DNA from: Paramixta manurensis
GTDB lineage: Bacteria; Pseudomonadota; Gammaproteobacteria; Enterobacterales; Enterobacteriaceae
Assembly (NCBI RefSeq): GCF_013285385.1
Contig: NZ_CP054212.1
Span: forward strand, 2,852,001 to 2,916,000
Reading direction: 5' to 3'
Length of the DNA stretch: 64,000 bases
Position numbers and translations under genes: made by a program. The notes under the pieces were generated by a model. The model worked only from the letters and a program-made list of their open reading frames with translations, was not told the origin of the DNA and did not search any database. Below are positions 18,313 through 26,184 of this stretch, piece after piece (position 1 is the stretch's first letter; each line of letters begins with the position of its first letter).

Positions 18313-18941
18313 AACTCACCAAAGAAGTATTTACAAATCCTACCAAACTCTTCTGGATTGTGCTCACCAACACTACATGCAGTTTCAAAAGGCCTCACAG
18401 TATCTTCAACAAGGAAATATAATAAATCTAAATCACCCATATTTTTCAATTTATAATAAACATTAAAATTTCTTTCCCGCAAATATCGTGAAGTATAAAT
18501 AGCACGTGACGCTTCTGCACCAATTGAAAGCAACGATCCAATAACTGTTCCCGCAAACAGTGCTGTTGTTGCTCGCTCTGAAATCACATACCCTAACTTT
18601 ATACCTGTCAACTGTGAAAAAAGTGTTTTACCCGCAACACTGCCAGCAATTTGGAGTCCGACAGAAGGTATATCAACCCGAGAAACAAAATCATCAATAA
18701 ATGGTTTAATGACCTTATAAATAGTTTCATCATTGAAAGTGACTTTTTTTATCAGCTTTGCCAGCCGAAATTTATCATCCAGATTTTCCCTACGGTGTTC
18801 AGTGTCCATAAAATCATACCCAAGATATGCCACGCTGACGGGAAATGAAATTACCCCTTTCGCCACCGCCCCTAAAAAGCCAGTTCCATCGACATTAATG
18901 GCCTCAAGCATATCTCTGGCAATCTCTTTTGCGCTGTCCAT
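18309..18941 (-). CDS. small hydrophobic putative T6SS effector, copy B
   Basis: 210-residue protein without signal peptide. Residues 1-63 are almost identical to copy A (19691-20332), after which the two diverge. Hydrophobic Gly/Ala-rich stretches (GTGFLGAVAKGVISFPVSVA; then QIAGSVAGKTLFSQLTG and ALFAGTVIGSLLSIGAEA) could insert in a membrane. This general design, a small glycine-zipper-like protein plus membrane-embedded immunity, recalls ion-selective pore effectors such as Serratia Ssp6. I cannot show homology. AAAGGT lies about 9 bases before the ATG. Confidence 0.65.
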   Translation of the reverse strand: MDSAKEIARDMLEAINVDGTGFLGAVAKGVISFPVSVAYLGYDFMDTEHRRENLDDKFRLAKLIKKVTFNDETIYKVIKPFIDDFVSRVDIPSVGLQIAGSVAGKTLFSQLTGIKLGYVISERATTALFAGTVIGSLLSIGAEASRAIYTSRYLRERNFNVYYKLKNMGDLDLLYFLVEDTVRPFETACSVGEHNPEEFGRICKYFFGEL

Positions 18942-19043
18942 AATTGTTACCTTTAGATAAGCCTGTTAATCAAACGCCAGCCCTATGCCCTCTTCCTCAC
19001 TCCATCCCAGAGTCAGGGAAGCGGGTTTCTGTTTTGCCGCCAT
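18753..19043. repeat. direct repeat, copy 1 (toxin 5' end plus clpV 3' end)
   Basis: This 291-base segment is almost identical to 20144-20435, with about six differences by eye including one single-base indel. It covers the first 63 codons of putative toxin B, the 25-base spacer and the last 26 codons of clpV. Both edges are sharp: one inside the toxin gene and one at the clpV/vgrG junction. Confidence 0.9.
18966..19043 (-). pseudogene. clpV 3'-end remnant
   Basis: The sequence encodes the final 25 residues of ClpV (MAAKQKPASLTLGWSEEEG... to GLAFD) plus stop, with one Gly-to-Ser change against the intact copy. Nothing else of clpV is present. It precedes toxin B with the same 25-base spacing that intact clpV has to toxin A. 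Confidence 0.95.
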
Positions 19044-19113
19044 AAGGACAGGAAGGAATATTTAGACTGTAGCGATTAAGCGCAGCACCTGTTATTTCAG
19101 ATATACTATTCAT
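19044..19113 (-). pseudogene. vgrG 5'-end remnant
   Basis: Starting at the ATG at 19113 it encodes MNSISEITGAALNRYSLN then IPSCP, matching the beginning of VgrG (LNRYKLDIPSCP). After about 23 codons it runs out of frame into the clpV remnant and stops 16 codons later. It differs from the resident vgrG at several positions, so it came from another allele rather than from a simple recent duplication. Confidence 0.92.
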
Positions 19114-19183
19114 TTTTTATCTTCTGTCAGGTTGAACAGTACGACTATTGAAGGATGGTTAATTCAAAAAAAGAATATTGCGT

Positions 19184-19410
19184 TCAGTAATAGTTATCCC
19201 ATTTCCTTTGGATATGAGGGAATGCAAAGCGATAAATTAAGTAACCAATATAGATTATTAAAATACCACCTCCTCCCCAGTAAAATCTGTCATCATCACT
19301 TGAAACAAAAAATGACCATGCAGAAAAAAAATGCCAAACATCGCCAACGTGGATCCTGTTGCACAGATGATATAAGCTGACGTGACTATAAAAATTTTCT
19401 TCATATTCAT
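19184..19410 (-). pseudogene. frameshifted short-type immunity-like gene
   Basis: From the ATG at 19410 the frame begins MNMKKIFIVTSAYIICATG, like the 75-residue protein at 18085-18312. It then shifts frame in a run of eight A (19324-19331, T8 in the sense strand). Reading with nine T restores an ungapped match through FFVSSDDDRFYWGG and IGYLIYRFAFPHIQRKW to the stop. As written the protein is broken. This is either decay, reversible slippage or a homopolymer sequencing error. Confidence 0.75.
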
Positions 19411-19451
19411 AAGCCACCAAAGAAATACTCACAGATCTTATTAAACTCAGT
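19407..19451 (-). pseudogene. 3'-end remnant of a third toxin copy
   Basis: Just ahead of the frameshifted immunity gene the minus strand reads STEFNKICEYFFGGL then stop, matching the end of toxin A (AEFDKICEYFFGGL) and B. The stop overlaps the next ATG as ATGA. Only about 15 codons remain. Upstream it runs into sequence homologous to the C-terminal tail of the long-type immunity gene. Confidence 0.8.
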
Positions 19452-19481
19452 AGATATAATGAATGGCTATCGATAAAGATC

Positions 19482-19694
19482 CTACTCATCATAAACGTAT
19501 GTATATGCAAAACGATACATAAAATACCCGACTATATATTCGACTATGGAGAACATACCCCACAGATATTTTGACTCACTATTTGAAAGAAAAAAGAACC
19601 AGATAGAAAATGCAATACCTGAAGCCCCCAATCCCATCCCTGTACCACGTACCAATCGGGCAAGAATGATAAGCACTGTTCGTTTAATGCTCAT
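19482..19694 (-). CDS. long-type immunity-like gene, truncated by a nonsense codon
   Basis: 70-residue protein with two hydrophobic helices (VLIILARLVRGTGMGLGASG and IVEYIVGYFMYRFAYTYV). It is a homologue of the product of 17741-18052 and starts at an ATG overlapping the toxin A stop (ATGA). Where the longer relative has DEWDHYR, this one reads DE then TAG, then DLYR, so a single TGG-to-TAG change removes the C-terminal third. Whether the short product still protects is unknown. Confidence 0.65.
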   Translation of the reverse strand: MSIKRTVLIILARLVRGTGMGLGASGIAFSIWFFFLSNSESKYLWGMFSIVEYIVGYFMYRFAYTYVYDE

Positions 19695-20332
19695 AAACCA
19701 CCAAAGAAATATTCACATATTTTATCAAATTCAGCAGGGTTTCTGTCACCAACATCACAAGCCGCTTCAAAGGGCCTGACGATATCTTCAACAAAAAAAT
19801 ACAGGAGATCCAAGTCCCCCATCCGCTGAAGCTTATCATGCAATGTAGGGTTTCTATTCTCCAGGGTTCTTGATGTGTATATCGCTCTGGACGCTTCAGC
19901 ACCCACAGAAAGTAACAGTCCAGCCAGACTACCTGCAAAAAATGCAGTGGTACCTCTGGATGCAATGACCTCTCCGAGTTTCACACCAGTTAATTCAGTG
20001 AATGCCATTTTCCCTACCAATGAACCAGATATATTTTTTACCAGAGATACTGTTTTTTCAAAGTTAATACGAGAAGCAAAATCTTCTATTCCAGCTTTAA
20101 TGATCTCTTCGATAATATCCCGCCGAAAGACACCTTTTTTCACCAGCTTTGCCAGCCGAAATTTATCATCCAGATTTTCCCTACGGTGTTCAGTGTCCAT
20201 AAAATCATACCCAAGATATGCCACGCTGACGGGAAATGAAATTACCCCTTTCGCCACCGCCCCTAAAAAGCCAGTACCATCGACATTAATGGCCTCAAGC
20301 ATATCTCTGGCAATCTCTTTTGCACTGTCCAT
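19691..20332 (-). CDS. small hydrophobic putative T6SS effector, copy A
   Basis: 213-residue paralogue of the protein at 18309-18941. The first 63 residues match, then the middle differs (KKGVFRRDIIEEII against KKVTFNDETIYKVI) and similarity returns in the C-terminal part (ALFAG/AFFAG, AEASRAIYTSR, NMGDLDLLYF/RMGDLDLLYF). Hydrophobic Gly-rich stretches are kept. The pattern is a constant N-terminus for delivery and a variable toxic part. It lies 25 bases after clpV and is coupled to the gene at 19482. Confidence 0.65.
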   Translation of the reverse strand: MDSAKEIARDMLEAINVDGTGFLGAVAKGVISFPVSVAYLGYDFMDTEHRRENLDDKFRLAKLVKKGVFRRDIIEEIIKAGIEDFASRINFEKTVSLVKNISGSLVGKMAFTELTGVKLGEVIASRGTTAFFAGSLAGLLLSVGAEASRAIYTSRTLENRNPTLHDKLQRMGDLDLLYFFVEDIVRPFEAACDVGDRNPAEFDKICEYFFGGL

Positions 20333-20435
20333 AATTGTTACCTTTTAGATAAGCCTGTTAATCAAACGCCAGCCCTATGCCCTCTTCCTCACCCCATCCC
20401 AGAGTCAGGGAAGCGGGTTTCTGTTTCGCAGCCAT
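20144..20435. repeat. direct repeat, copy 2 (toxin 5' end plus clpV 3' end)
   Basis: Partner of 18753-19043. Here the clpV part is continuous with the intact gene. The near-identity of the pair implies a recent exchange or ongoing gene conversion, and the pair can recombine to delete the intervening cassette. Confidence 0.9.
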
Positions 20436-22991
20436 ATGGGTCAGCAACTGCTGGCTCAGCACCGGCAGAATTTGCTGATTCAGCAGGCTGTCAACGTTGC
20501 GCGCGCCGGTGTCCGGCAGCAGGCAGGCGCTGGTCAGTGCGTCATACAGACTTTCGTCGATATGGGTGGTCAGGCCGTAATGGCGATGCAGGCGCTGGCT
20601 GACCTGAGCAAGCTTCATTTCCACAATGGTGCGCATCGCACTTTCTGCCAGCGGGCGGTAGATGACAGTCTGGAAGCGGGCCAGCAGGGCTGGCTGGAAG
20701 TGGTCCCGCAGTATCGGGCGCAGCAGCTCGTGCAGGTCGCCGTCAGTGGCTTCTGGCTGCTCCTCCAGCAACTGCATAATGTGGTCGCTGCCGAGGTTGG
20801 AAGTCATCAGAATGACCGTGTTGCGGAAGTCGATTTCACGCCCTTCGCCGTCGCGCATAAAGCCGCGGTCGAACACCTGGTAGAACAGGTTCATCACATC
20901 GCGATGGGCTTTCTCCACTTCATCGAGCAGTACCACGCTGTACGGACGCTTACGCACGGCTTCGGTGAGGATACCGCCCTGGCCGTAACCGACGTAGCCC
21001 GGAGGCGAACCCTTCAGCTGGGAAACGGTGTGCGGCTCCTGGTATTCTGACAGGTTGATGGTAATCAGTGATTTCTCGCCGCCGTACATCACATCCGCCA
21101 GCGCCAGCGCGGTTTCGGTTTTCCCCACCCCGCTCGGGCCAACCAGCAGGAATACGCCCTGCGGGCCGTTTTCAGACGTCAGCCCGGTTTTCGCCGCACG
21201 CAGGCGCTGTGCGATGGCATTAAGCGAAACGTCCTGGCCCACCACCCGCCTGCCGATTTCATGCTCCAGGCTCAGCAGTTCGGTCTGCTCGTCTTTCATC
21301 AATGAGGAGAGCGGCACGCCGGTCCAGTCGGCAATCACGTTGGCAACGGTGCGCGTATCGACATCCACCTGAATCAGCGCATCGCCCTGCTGTTCACTTG
21401 CCAGTTGCTGTTGAAGCTTCAGAATTTCTGCCTGCTGACTGATATCCTGACGGCTGGCCATCAGCTGCTGCGCAATGTCCTTTTCAGCATCAAAACGGGT
21501 TTCCTGCTGTTGCAGGGTGGCTTCCAGTTCCGCACGCTGTTTTTCAATCACACTCAGGCGGTCACCGTGGCTGCAACTGCCGACCGCAATATCTTCCAGC
21601 AGCGCCTGTCCCTCCAGTTCCAGTGCGGTCAGTTGCGCTTTCAGACGCACAATTTGTTCAGGTACTGTATCGAGGCTCATACGCACACGCGCGGCAGCGG
21701 TATCCAGCAGGTCAACCGCTTTATCCGGTAACTGGCGGCCGGTAAGGTAGCGACGGGACAGCGTGACGGCAGCACGTACCGCATCGTCGGTGATGTGTAC
21801 GCCATGGTGTTCCGCGTAGCGGGATTTCAGGCCACGTAACATCAGGCAGGCAGTGTCGTCGTCCGGCTCGTCCACTTTCACCATCTGGAAGCGGCGTTCC
21901 AGCGCGGCATCGCGTTCGAAGTACTGCTTGTATTCGGACCAGGTCGTCGCGGCAATTGTGCGCAGCTCGCCACGGGCGAGTGCGGGTTTCAGCAGGTTGG
22001 CCGCATCTGCGCCACCCGCCTGATTGCCCGCGCCAATGATGGTGTGCGCTTCGTCGATAAACAGCAGGATCGGAGTGGGTGACTGTTGCACGGCATCGAT
22101 GACATTTTTCAGACGCTGCTCAAATTCGCCTTTCACGCCCGCGCCCGCCTGCAGCATGCCGAGGTCAAGCGTGCGCAAAATGACCGGTTTGAGGGATTCA
22201 GGGACGTTACCTTCAGCAATACGCAGCGCGAGGCCTTCAACCAGCGCCGTTTTGCCGACACCCGGCTCGCCGACCAGGATCGGGTTGTTCTTGCGTCGAC
22301 GTGAAAGAATATCCACCATCTGGCGAATTTCCGTGTCACGGCCGAACACCGGATCAATCTTGCCCTCTTTGGCTTTGGCGGTGACATCGAGGGTAAATTT
22401 ATCCAGCGCGTTCTGCAGAGCCGGATTGAGTTCACCTTCTTTTAGTACTTCCCCGACCGGGCGACCAACAAACTCCACCTCACCACCGTGGCTCTGCGCC
22501 AGTTCCGCTTCCTGCTGCATCTCCGGGCGTTCGTCCGACTGTGCATCGAGCAGTGGACGCAGACGTTCCAGCTGACTCTGGCCGAGGGTCAGCAGTGGCC
22601 ACAGCCCGTCGCAACGCACCAAGTTCTGTTTTTCCACCAGTGCCATCAACAGGTGCTGGCTTCGAATTTGCTCTTCACCGTTAAGCGAGGCAATCAGCCA
22701 GGCTTCCTGCATCAGCGTCTGAATATTTTCCGAGAGCTGCGGTCGGTTGCGCACTGAGCGCGGTTGTTTGTCCAGCCAGCCGAGCAAATCCTGCCAGATG
22801 CTGTCCATATCCCATTCGTAGCGACGGGCCAGCACGGTGAGGTCACCCTCCCCTTGCTCCAGCAGTTTCAACAGCCAGTGCTCCGGCAGAATTTCTGCAT
22901 GGGCGCGGGTCTGGCACAGAGAGGCAGCCCCTTCCATCGCGCGGGCGCAGTAAGGGTTAAGACGACGCAGCAGAATGGCTGGATTTTCCAT
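20358..22991 (-). CDS. clpV: T6SS sheath-recycling ATPase ClpV (TssH)
   Basis: AAA+ unfoldase that disassembles contracted TssBC sheath, 877 residues, full length. An N-terminal sheath-binding domain (about 1-150) precedes the first ATPase domain with Walker A GEPGVGKTALVEG (about residue 245) and Walker B LLFIDEAHTI. A coiled-coil middle and a second ATPase domain with GPSGVGKTETALAL (about residue 620) and VVLLDEVEKAH follow. It sits between hcp and the cassette region and its last 26 codons are duplicated downstream. Confidence 0.97.
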   Translation of the reverse strand: MENPAILLRRLNPYCARAMEGAASLCQTRAHAEILPEHWLLKLLEQGEGDLTVLARRYEWDMDSIWQDLLGWLDKQPRSVRNRPQLSENIQTLMQEAWLIASLNGEEQIRSQHLLMALVEKQNLVRCDGLWPLLTLGQSQLERLRPLLDAQSDERPEMQQEAELAQSHGGEVEFVGRPVGEVLKEGELNPALQNALDKFTLDVTAKAKEGKIDPVFGRDTEIRQMVDILSRRRKNNPILVGEPGVGKTALVEGLALRIAEGNVPESLKPVILRTLDLGMLQAGAGVKGEFEQRLKNVIDAVQQSPTPILLFIDEAHTIIGAGNQAGGADAANLLKPALARGELRTIAATTWSEYKQYFERDAALERRFQMVKVDEPDDDTACLMLRGLKSRYAEHHGVHITDDAVRAAVTLSRRYLTGRQLPDKAVDLLDTAAARVRMSLDTVPEQIVRLKAQLTALELEGQALLEDIAVGSCSHGDRLSVIEKQRAELEATLQQQETRFDAEKDIAQQLMASRQDISQQAEILKLQQQLASEQQGDALIQVDVDTRTVANVIADWTGVPLSSLMKDEQTELLSLEHEIGRRVVGQDVSLNAIAQRLRAAKTGLTSENGPQGVFLLVGPSGVGKTETALALADVMYGGEKSLITINLSEYQEPHTVSQLKGSPPGYVGYGQGGILTEAVRKRPYSVVLLDEVEKAHRDVMNLFYQVFDRGFMRDGEGREIDFRNTVILMTSNLGSDHIMQLLEEQPEATDGDLHELLRPILRDHFQPALLARFQTVIYRPLAESAMRTIVEMKLAQVSQRLHRHYGLTTHIDESLYDALTSACLLPDTGARNVDSLLNQQILPVLSQQLLTHMAAKQKPASLTLGWGEEEGIGLAFD

Positions 22992-23169
22992 GTTGTATTC
23001 TCTCCTGAATGGGGCCTGGACACGCTACCGCCCATCGCTGTTTCCTGTGGTACAGGAGACCAAAGCGCACAAGGTCGGGCCGGCAGATTGTGGGTTTCTT
23101 TGCTCAACGCCCGCCACGCAGACGTTCAGCAAAACAGCGGAAAGGTCATCCCCCCTCCGCTTAAAAACA

Positions 23170-23183
23170 AGGATTACGCGTAA
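23170..23183 (-). terminator. weak hairpin after hcp, possible attenuator
   Basis: Directly after the hcp stop the minus strand has the self-complementary GATTACGCGTAATC followed by CTTGTTTTT. A 5-bp stem with a CGCG loop and a short T-run could partly terminate transcription and raise hcp above clpV. The stem is short, so confidence is low. Confidence 0.3.
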
Positions 23184-23675
23184 TCAGGCGGTAGCGCGTT
23201 CGTTCCAGCTATCGGAATGAATGATGTTGCCGTCTTTGTAAGTCCAGGTGATTTTCTCGTAGCGCAGCTCTACGCGCTCAAGGTGGTTGTGTTTCTCTTT
23301 CGACGGGTCTTTCACGTCATACATCTCAGGGTTAACCTTCACCACTTTTACGTTTTCCAGTTTGGTGTTGAAGTACTCCACTTCCTGGCCCGCGTCGTTG
23401 ATTTTGTACCACTTGAATTCCGCAGATTTGAGCGTCTGGCCAGTCGTCACCGCTTTGTAGAGGTACGGGCTGGACGAGTCGATTTCCTTGGTGAACAGGA
23501 ATGGCGTGTGGATACGGGTGCCGGTCAGCTTGCCGGTATTGTTGTCGGTCGGGATGTACAGGTTATGCTCCTGCGCCACCACTTCGATGCTGCCGTCACG
23601 ATCCTGAACATCCACAGACCCTTTGATGTCCGCGCCGCCGTCGTCTTTCAGCCAAAGATAAACAGGTATTGCCAT
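23184..23675 (-). CDS. hcp: T6SS inner-tube protein Hcp (TssD)
   Basis: 163-residue tube protein starting MAIPVYLWLKDDGGADIKG, which is the standard enterobacterial Hcp N-terminus. It stacks as hexamers and carries small effectors. The ATG at 23675 is chosen because GGAG lies upstream and all family members begin there. An in-frame start 27 bases earlier would add residues not seen in the family. No toxin is fused to the C-terminus. The 145-base gap from the OmpA-like gene leaves room for its own promoter. Confidence 0.96.
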   Translation of the reverse strand: MAIPVYLWLKDDGGADIKGSVDVQDRDGSIEVVAQEHNLYIPTDNNTGKLTGTRIHTPFLFTKEIDSSSPYLYKAVTTGQTLKSAEFKWYKINDAGQEVEYFNTKLENVKVVKVNPEMYDVKDPSKEKHNHLERVELRYEKITWTYKDGNIIHSDSWNERATA

Positions 23676-23820
23676 GAGAATTTCTCCATTTATACACTTC
23701 ATCCTTCAGACTGCCTCTTTGTTGGCTGTCTTCATTCGCCCCGGTTACAGAGCCGTCTCTGCTCCCGGGACTCACTCAGTTGCCGCCGCAATGCGGCCCG
23801 AATGATTTTGTGTATCCTTT

Positions 23821-25527
23821 TTACGAAGCATCATCCTGCGATGACGCTGAGGGTTTGCCCGGTATCTGGCAGGCATTCGCCTGCGGTACCAGGCTGATTT
23901 CGACACGACGGTTGAGCGATCGCCCTTCCGGAGTGTCATTGGTTGCGATCGGGCGGCTTTCGCCATAGCCCTGCACCGCAAAACAGCTTTCCGGTACATC
24001 GCCGGTATCACGCATCCAGTCGCGTACTGCTTCAGCACGTTTTAGAGAAAGCGTCTGATTCAGTTTCGGGTTGCCGGTGTTGTCCGTGTGACCCGCCACC
24101 ACGATCAGCCAGCCAGGCTTCGCTTTAATGCCCACCAGCGAGTTGACCAGCATTTTGGTGGAGCCCGCTTTCAGCTCAGATTTGCCCGAATCGAACAACG
24201 ACATGCTGTCGAGGCGAATGGTTTTCGGACCCTGAACGATTTTCTTAATGACAGGTGGAGGCGGTGGCGGAGGGGCCCAGTCACTTATGGCGGCCTCAAC
24301 GGGCGGCACCAGGCGCAGTCCCTGGTACAGACCCAGGCGATAGCGCAGTGGCTCCCCGCGACGCGCCCAGTCGTCCAGCAATGCGCCATCGGCCCGCAGG
24401 CGCTGCTGCGCCCGCAGTTTAGGCGCAACCGGCGTGCCGGTAAGAGCGTGGTACAGGGCAAGATGGTCGCCGACATTGCGGATGAGGCGCTGGTTATTCA
24501 TCCAGGATGCCAGCATGGCGAGTGCCAGGAAAATCCCGCCCAGTAATCCGGCGTAACGCCAGAACACCATTCTGCGGCTCACGCCACGTCGGCGCGGTAA
24601 CGCCGGCAGCAGCAGTTCAGGCAGCGGCAGTGACTCTGTCGTCACAACGGCATCCGGCGGCAGCGCAGTAACGGAAGCAATGTGCTGCTGCCAGAGATTG
24701 CCCGCGATACCGTTCACCGGCACCATGCACATGCCCTGCACGCAGGGCTTCATCCCCGGCAGCTCGCCCTGCCGCACCGACAGCAGGTCATTGACAGTGT
24801 TGTTCTGCCAGGCAAGCAGACTGTCCAGCCACAGGCCCTGACTCAGGCGCGAAAGACGCCCGTCTGAGCCGGTCCCCCGGGTCCACTCCATCAGTGACAC
24901 ATTGCCCTGACCAGGCTGATATACCTGAATACCGTCCCGTTGACCTGCAACGGTAAACCAGACCGGCTCCGCATCCGAGCAGGCAGTTGGCGGCGATACC
25001 CAGGTCACGGTCCACAGCGGGGGGAGCGTGCCAAATGCTGCACGGCACTGAACAACAGCCCGCTGCCAGCCGCGCAGAGATGGGGTAAAGTCATCACCGG
25101 AAGTGTGCTGCTCAGGCACCACCGCCAGCATGACGGAGATTTGCGACACCAGGGCCGGGCGCACCAGGCTCAGGTGCTGTGCAAAGAGTGGCAGCTGTTC
25201 CGCATCCTTCACCCACAGGTACCAGCCCTGCCGGGTTTCCCGGTGACAGGTCCCGGACACAAAGAGTGGGGCATTGTCGCCACACACCAGAATAACCGCC
25301 CCCTGGAAATCTTCCGGCGGCAGCTTTTCATCCACCATCTCTTGGACCGCAGTTATCCGTGCCTGAGAGGCCCGACGCTGACGCCAGAGCATCACCCCAC
25401 ACACCAGCATGACCAGTAGGCTGAGCGCCACACGGCTGCCCGTGGACAGCGGCCAGAAGCTCAGGATAAGCCACAGCGCCAAGACGCCCGTCAGGGCAGT
25501 TAACAGACTCCGGTAAACATCACGCAT
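23821..25527 (-). CDS. T6SS-associated OmpA-family peptidoglycan-binding protein
   Basis: 568 residues. Two membrane helices at the N-terminus (about 8-45), a ~270-residue domain, a third helix at about 322-342 (YAGLLGGIFLALAMLASW), a proline run (PPPPPP) and a C-terminal OmpA domain (about 430-550) with GHTDNTGN and NRRVEI. It would link the membrane complex to peptidoglycan, the role that OmpA-fused TssL or TagL has elsewhere. It starts 3 bases after tssL and belongs to its transcript. Confidence 0.88.
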   Translation of the reverse strand: MRDVYRSLLTALTGVLALWLILSFWPLSTGSRVALSLLVMLVCGVMLWRQRRASQARITAVQEMVDEKLPPEDFQGAVILVCGDNAPLFVSGTCHRETRQGWYLWVKDAEQLPLFAQHLSLVRPALVSQISVMLAVVPEQHTSGDDFTPSLRGWQRAVVQCRAAFGTLPPLWTVTWVSPPTACSDAEPVWFTVAGQRDGIQVYQPGQGNVSLMEWTRGTGSDGRLSRLSQGLWLDSLLAWQNNTVNDLLSVRQGELPGMKPCVQGMCMVPVNGIAGNLWQQHIASVTALPPDAVVTTESLPLPELLLPALPRRRGVSRRMVFWRYAGLLGGIFLALAMLASWMNNQRLIRNVGDHLALYHALTGTPVAPKLRAQQRLRADGALLDDWARRGEPLRYRLGLYQGLRLVPPVEAAISDWAPPPPPPPVIKKIVQGPKTIRLDSMSLFDSGKSELKAGSTKMLVNSLVGIKAKPGWLIVVAGHTDNTGNPKLNQTLSLKRAEAVRDWMRDTGDVPESCFAVQGYGESRPIATNDTPEGRSLNRRVEISLVPQANACQIPGKPSASSQDDAS

Positions 25528-25530
25528 CCT

Positions 25531-26184
25531 TTACCCCGGTCTGACCGTCTGACTCACCAGTTCGGTGAGAGAGGAAGAGAGGAAGAACCAGAGCGCCGCC
25601 AGTACCGCCGCCCCGATAACCCAGGAGAGCCAGTACAGATGACGGCCGCTGCGCAGGCGGGTTGCCCTGACGACAATCGGCGCATCCTGGGCAAGCGTAA
25701 AGGCAGGCACCCGTTCACTCAGCGCACGCACCACGTCTTCACGGCGCTCGTCATCCTGCGCCCGGTACTGACCGACAAATCCCAGTTGCAGGGTCCGGTA
25801 CATACAGGTCAGGACAGCGGCGTCAGGGGCGCTTTCTTTCAGCAGGCTGCGAATACGCTCCCACAGCGCCTCCCCCGCGTTCAGGGTACCGAAGAAATGG
25901 GCCTGAAGCGGGTCACGGCGCCAGGTCAGGTAACCCTCATCGGCGGTTCCCCGGTTCATCACGCTCTCATCAAGCAGGGCACACAGGGCATACACCATAT
26001 GGTCACGACTGACGTCACTGTAACCGGCCTCCGTGAGCGCCGCTTTTGCCTCCTGCACCAGACGGCAGGCCCGGCGATAAAGCCCTTCCCCGTCACGGAC
26101 TTCCTGTCCACCACGTAACTGACTGGCCATCAGCCAGCCCGGATAAAAAATCTGTTCTATCTGACTCAGCTCGGATGTATTCAT
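25531..26184 (-). CDS. tssL: T6SS inner-membrane protein TssL (DotU/IcmH)
   Basis: 217-residue subunit of the TssJLM complex with a cytoplasmic helical domain and a single C-terminal membrane helix (WLSWVIGAAVLAALWFFL, about 185-205). The family pattern YALCALLDESVMN is clear. No peptidoglycan-binding domain is fused, and that function is supplied by the next gene. Its ATG overlaps the tssK stop (ATGA). Confidence 0.95.
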   Translation of the reverse strand: MNTSELSQIEQIFYPGWLMASQLRGGQEVRDGEGLYRRACRLVQEAKAALTEAGYSDVSRDHMVYALCALLDESVMNRGTADEGYLTWRRDPLQAHFFGTLNAGEALWERIRSLLKESAPDAAVLTCMYRTLQLGFVGQYRAQDDERREDVVRALSERVPAFTLAQDAPIVVRATRLRSGRHLYWLSWVIGAAVLAALWFFLSSSLTELVSQTVRPG

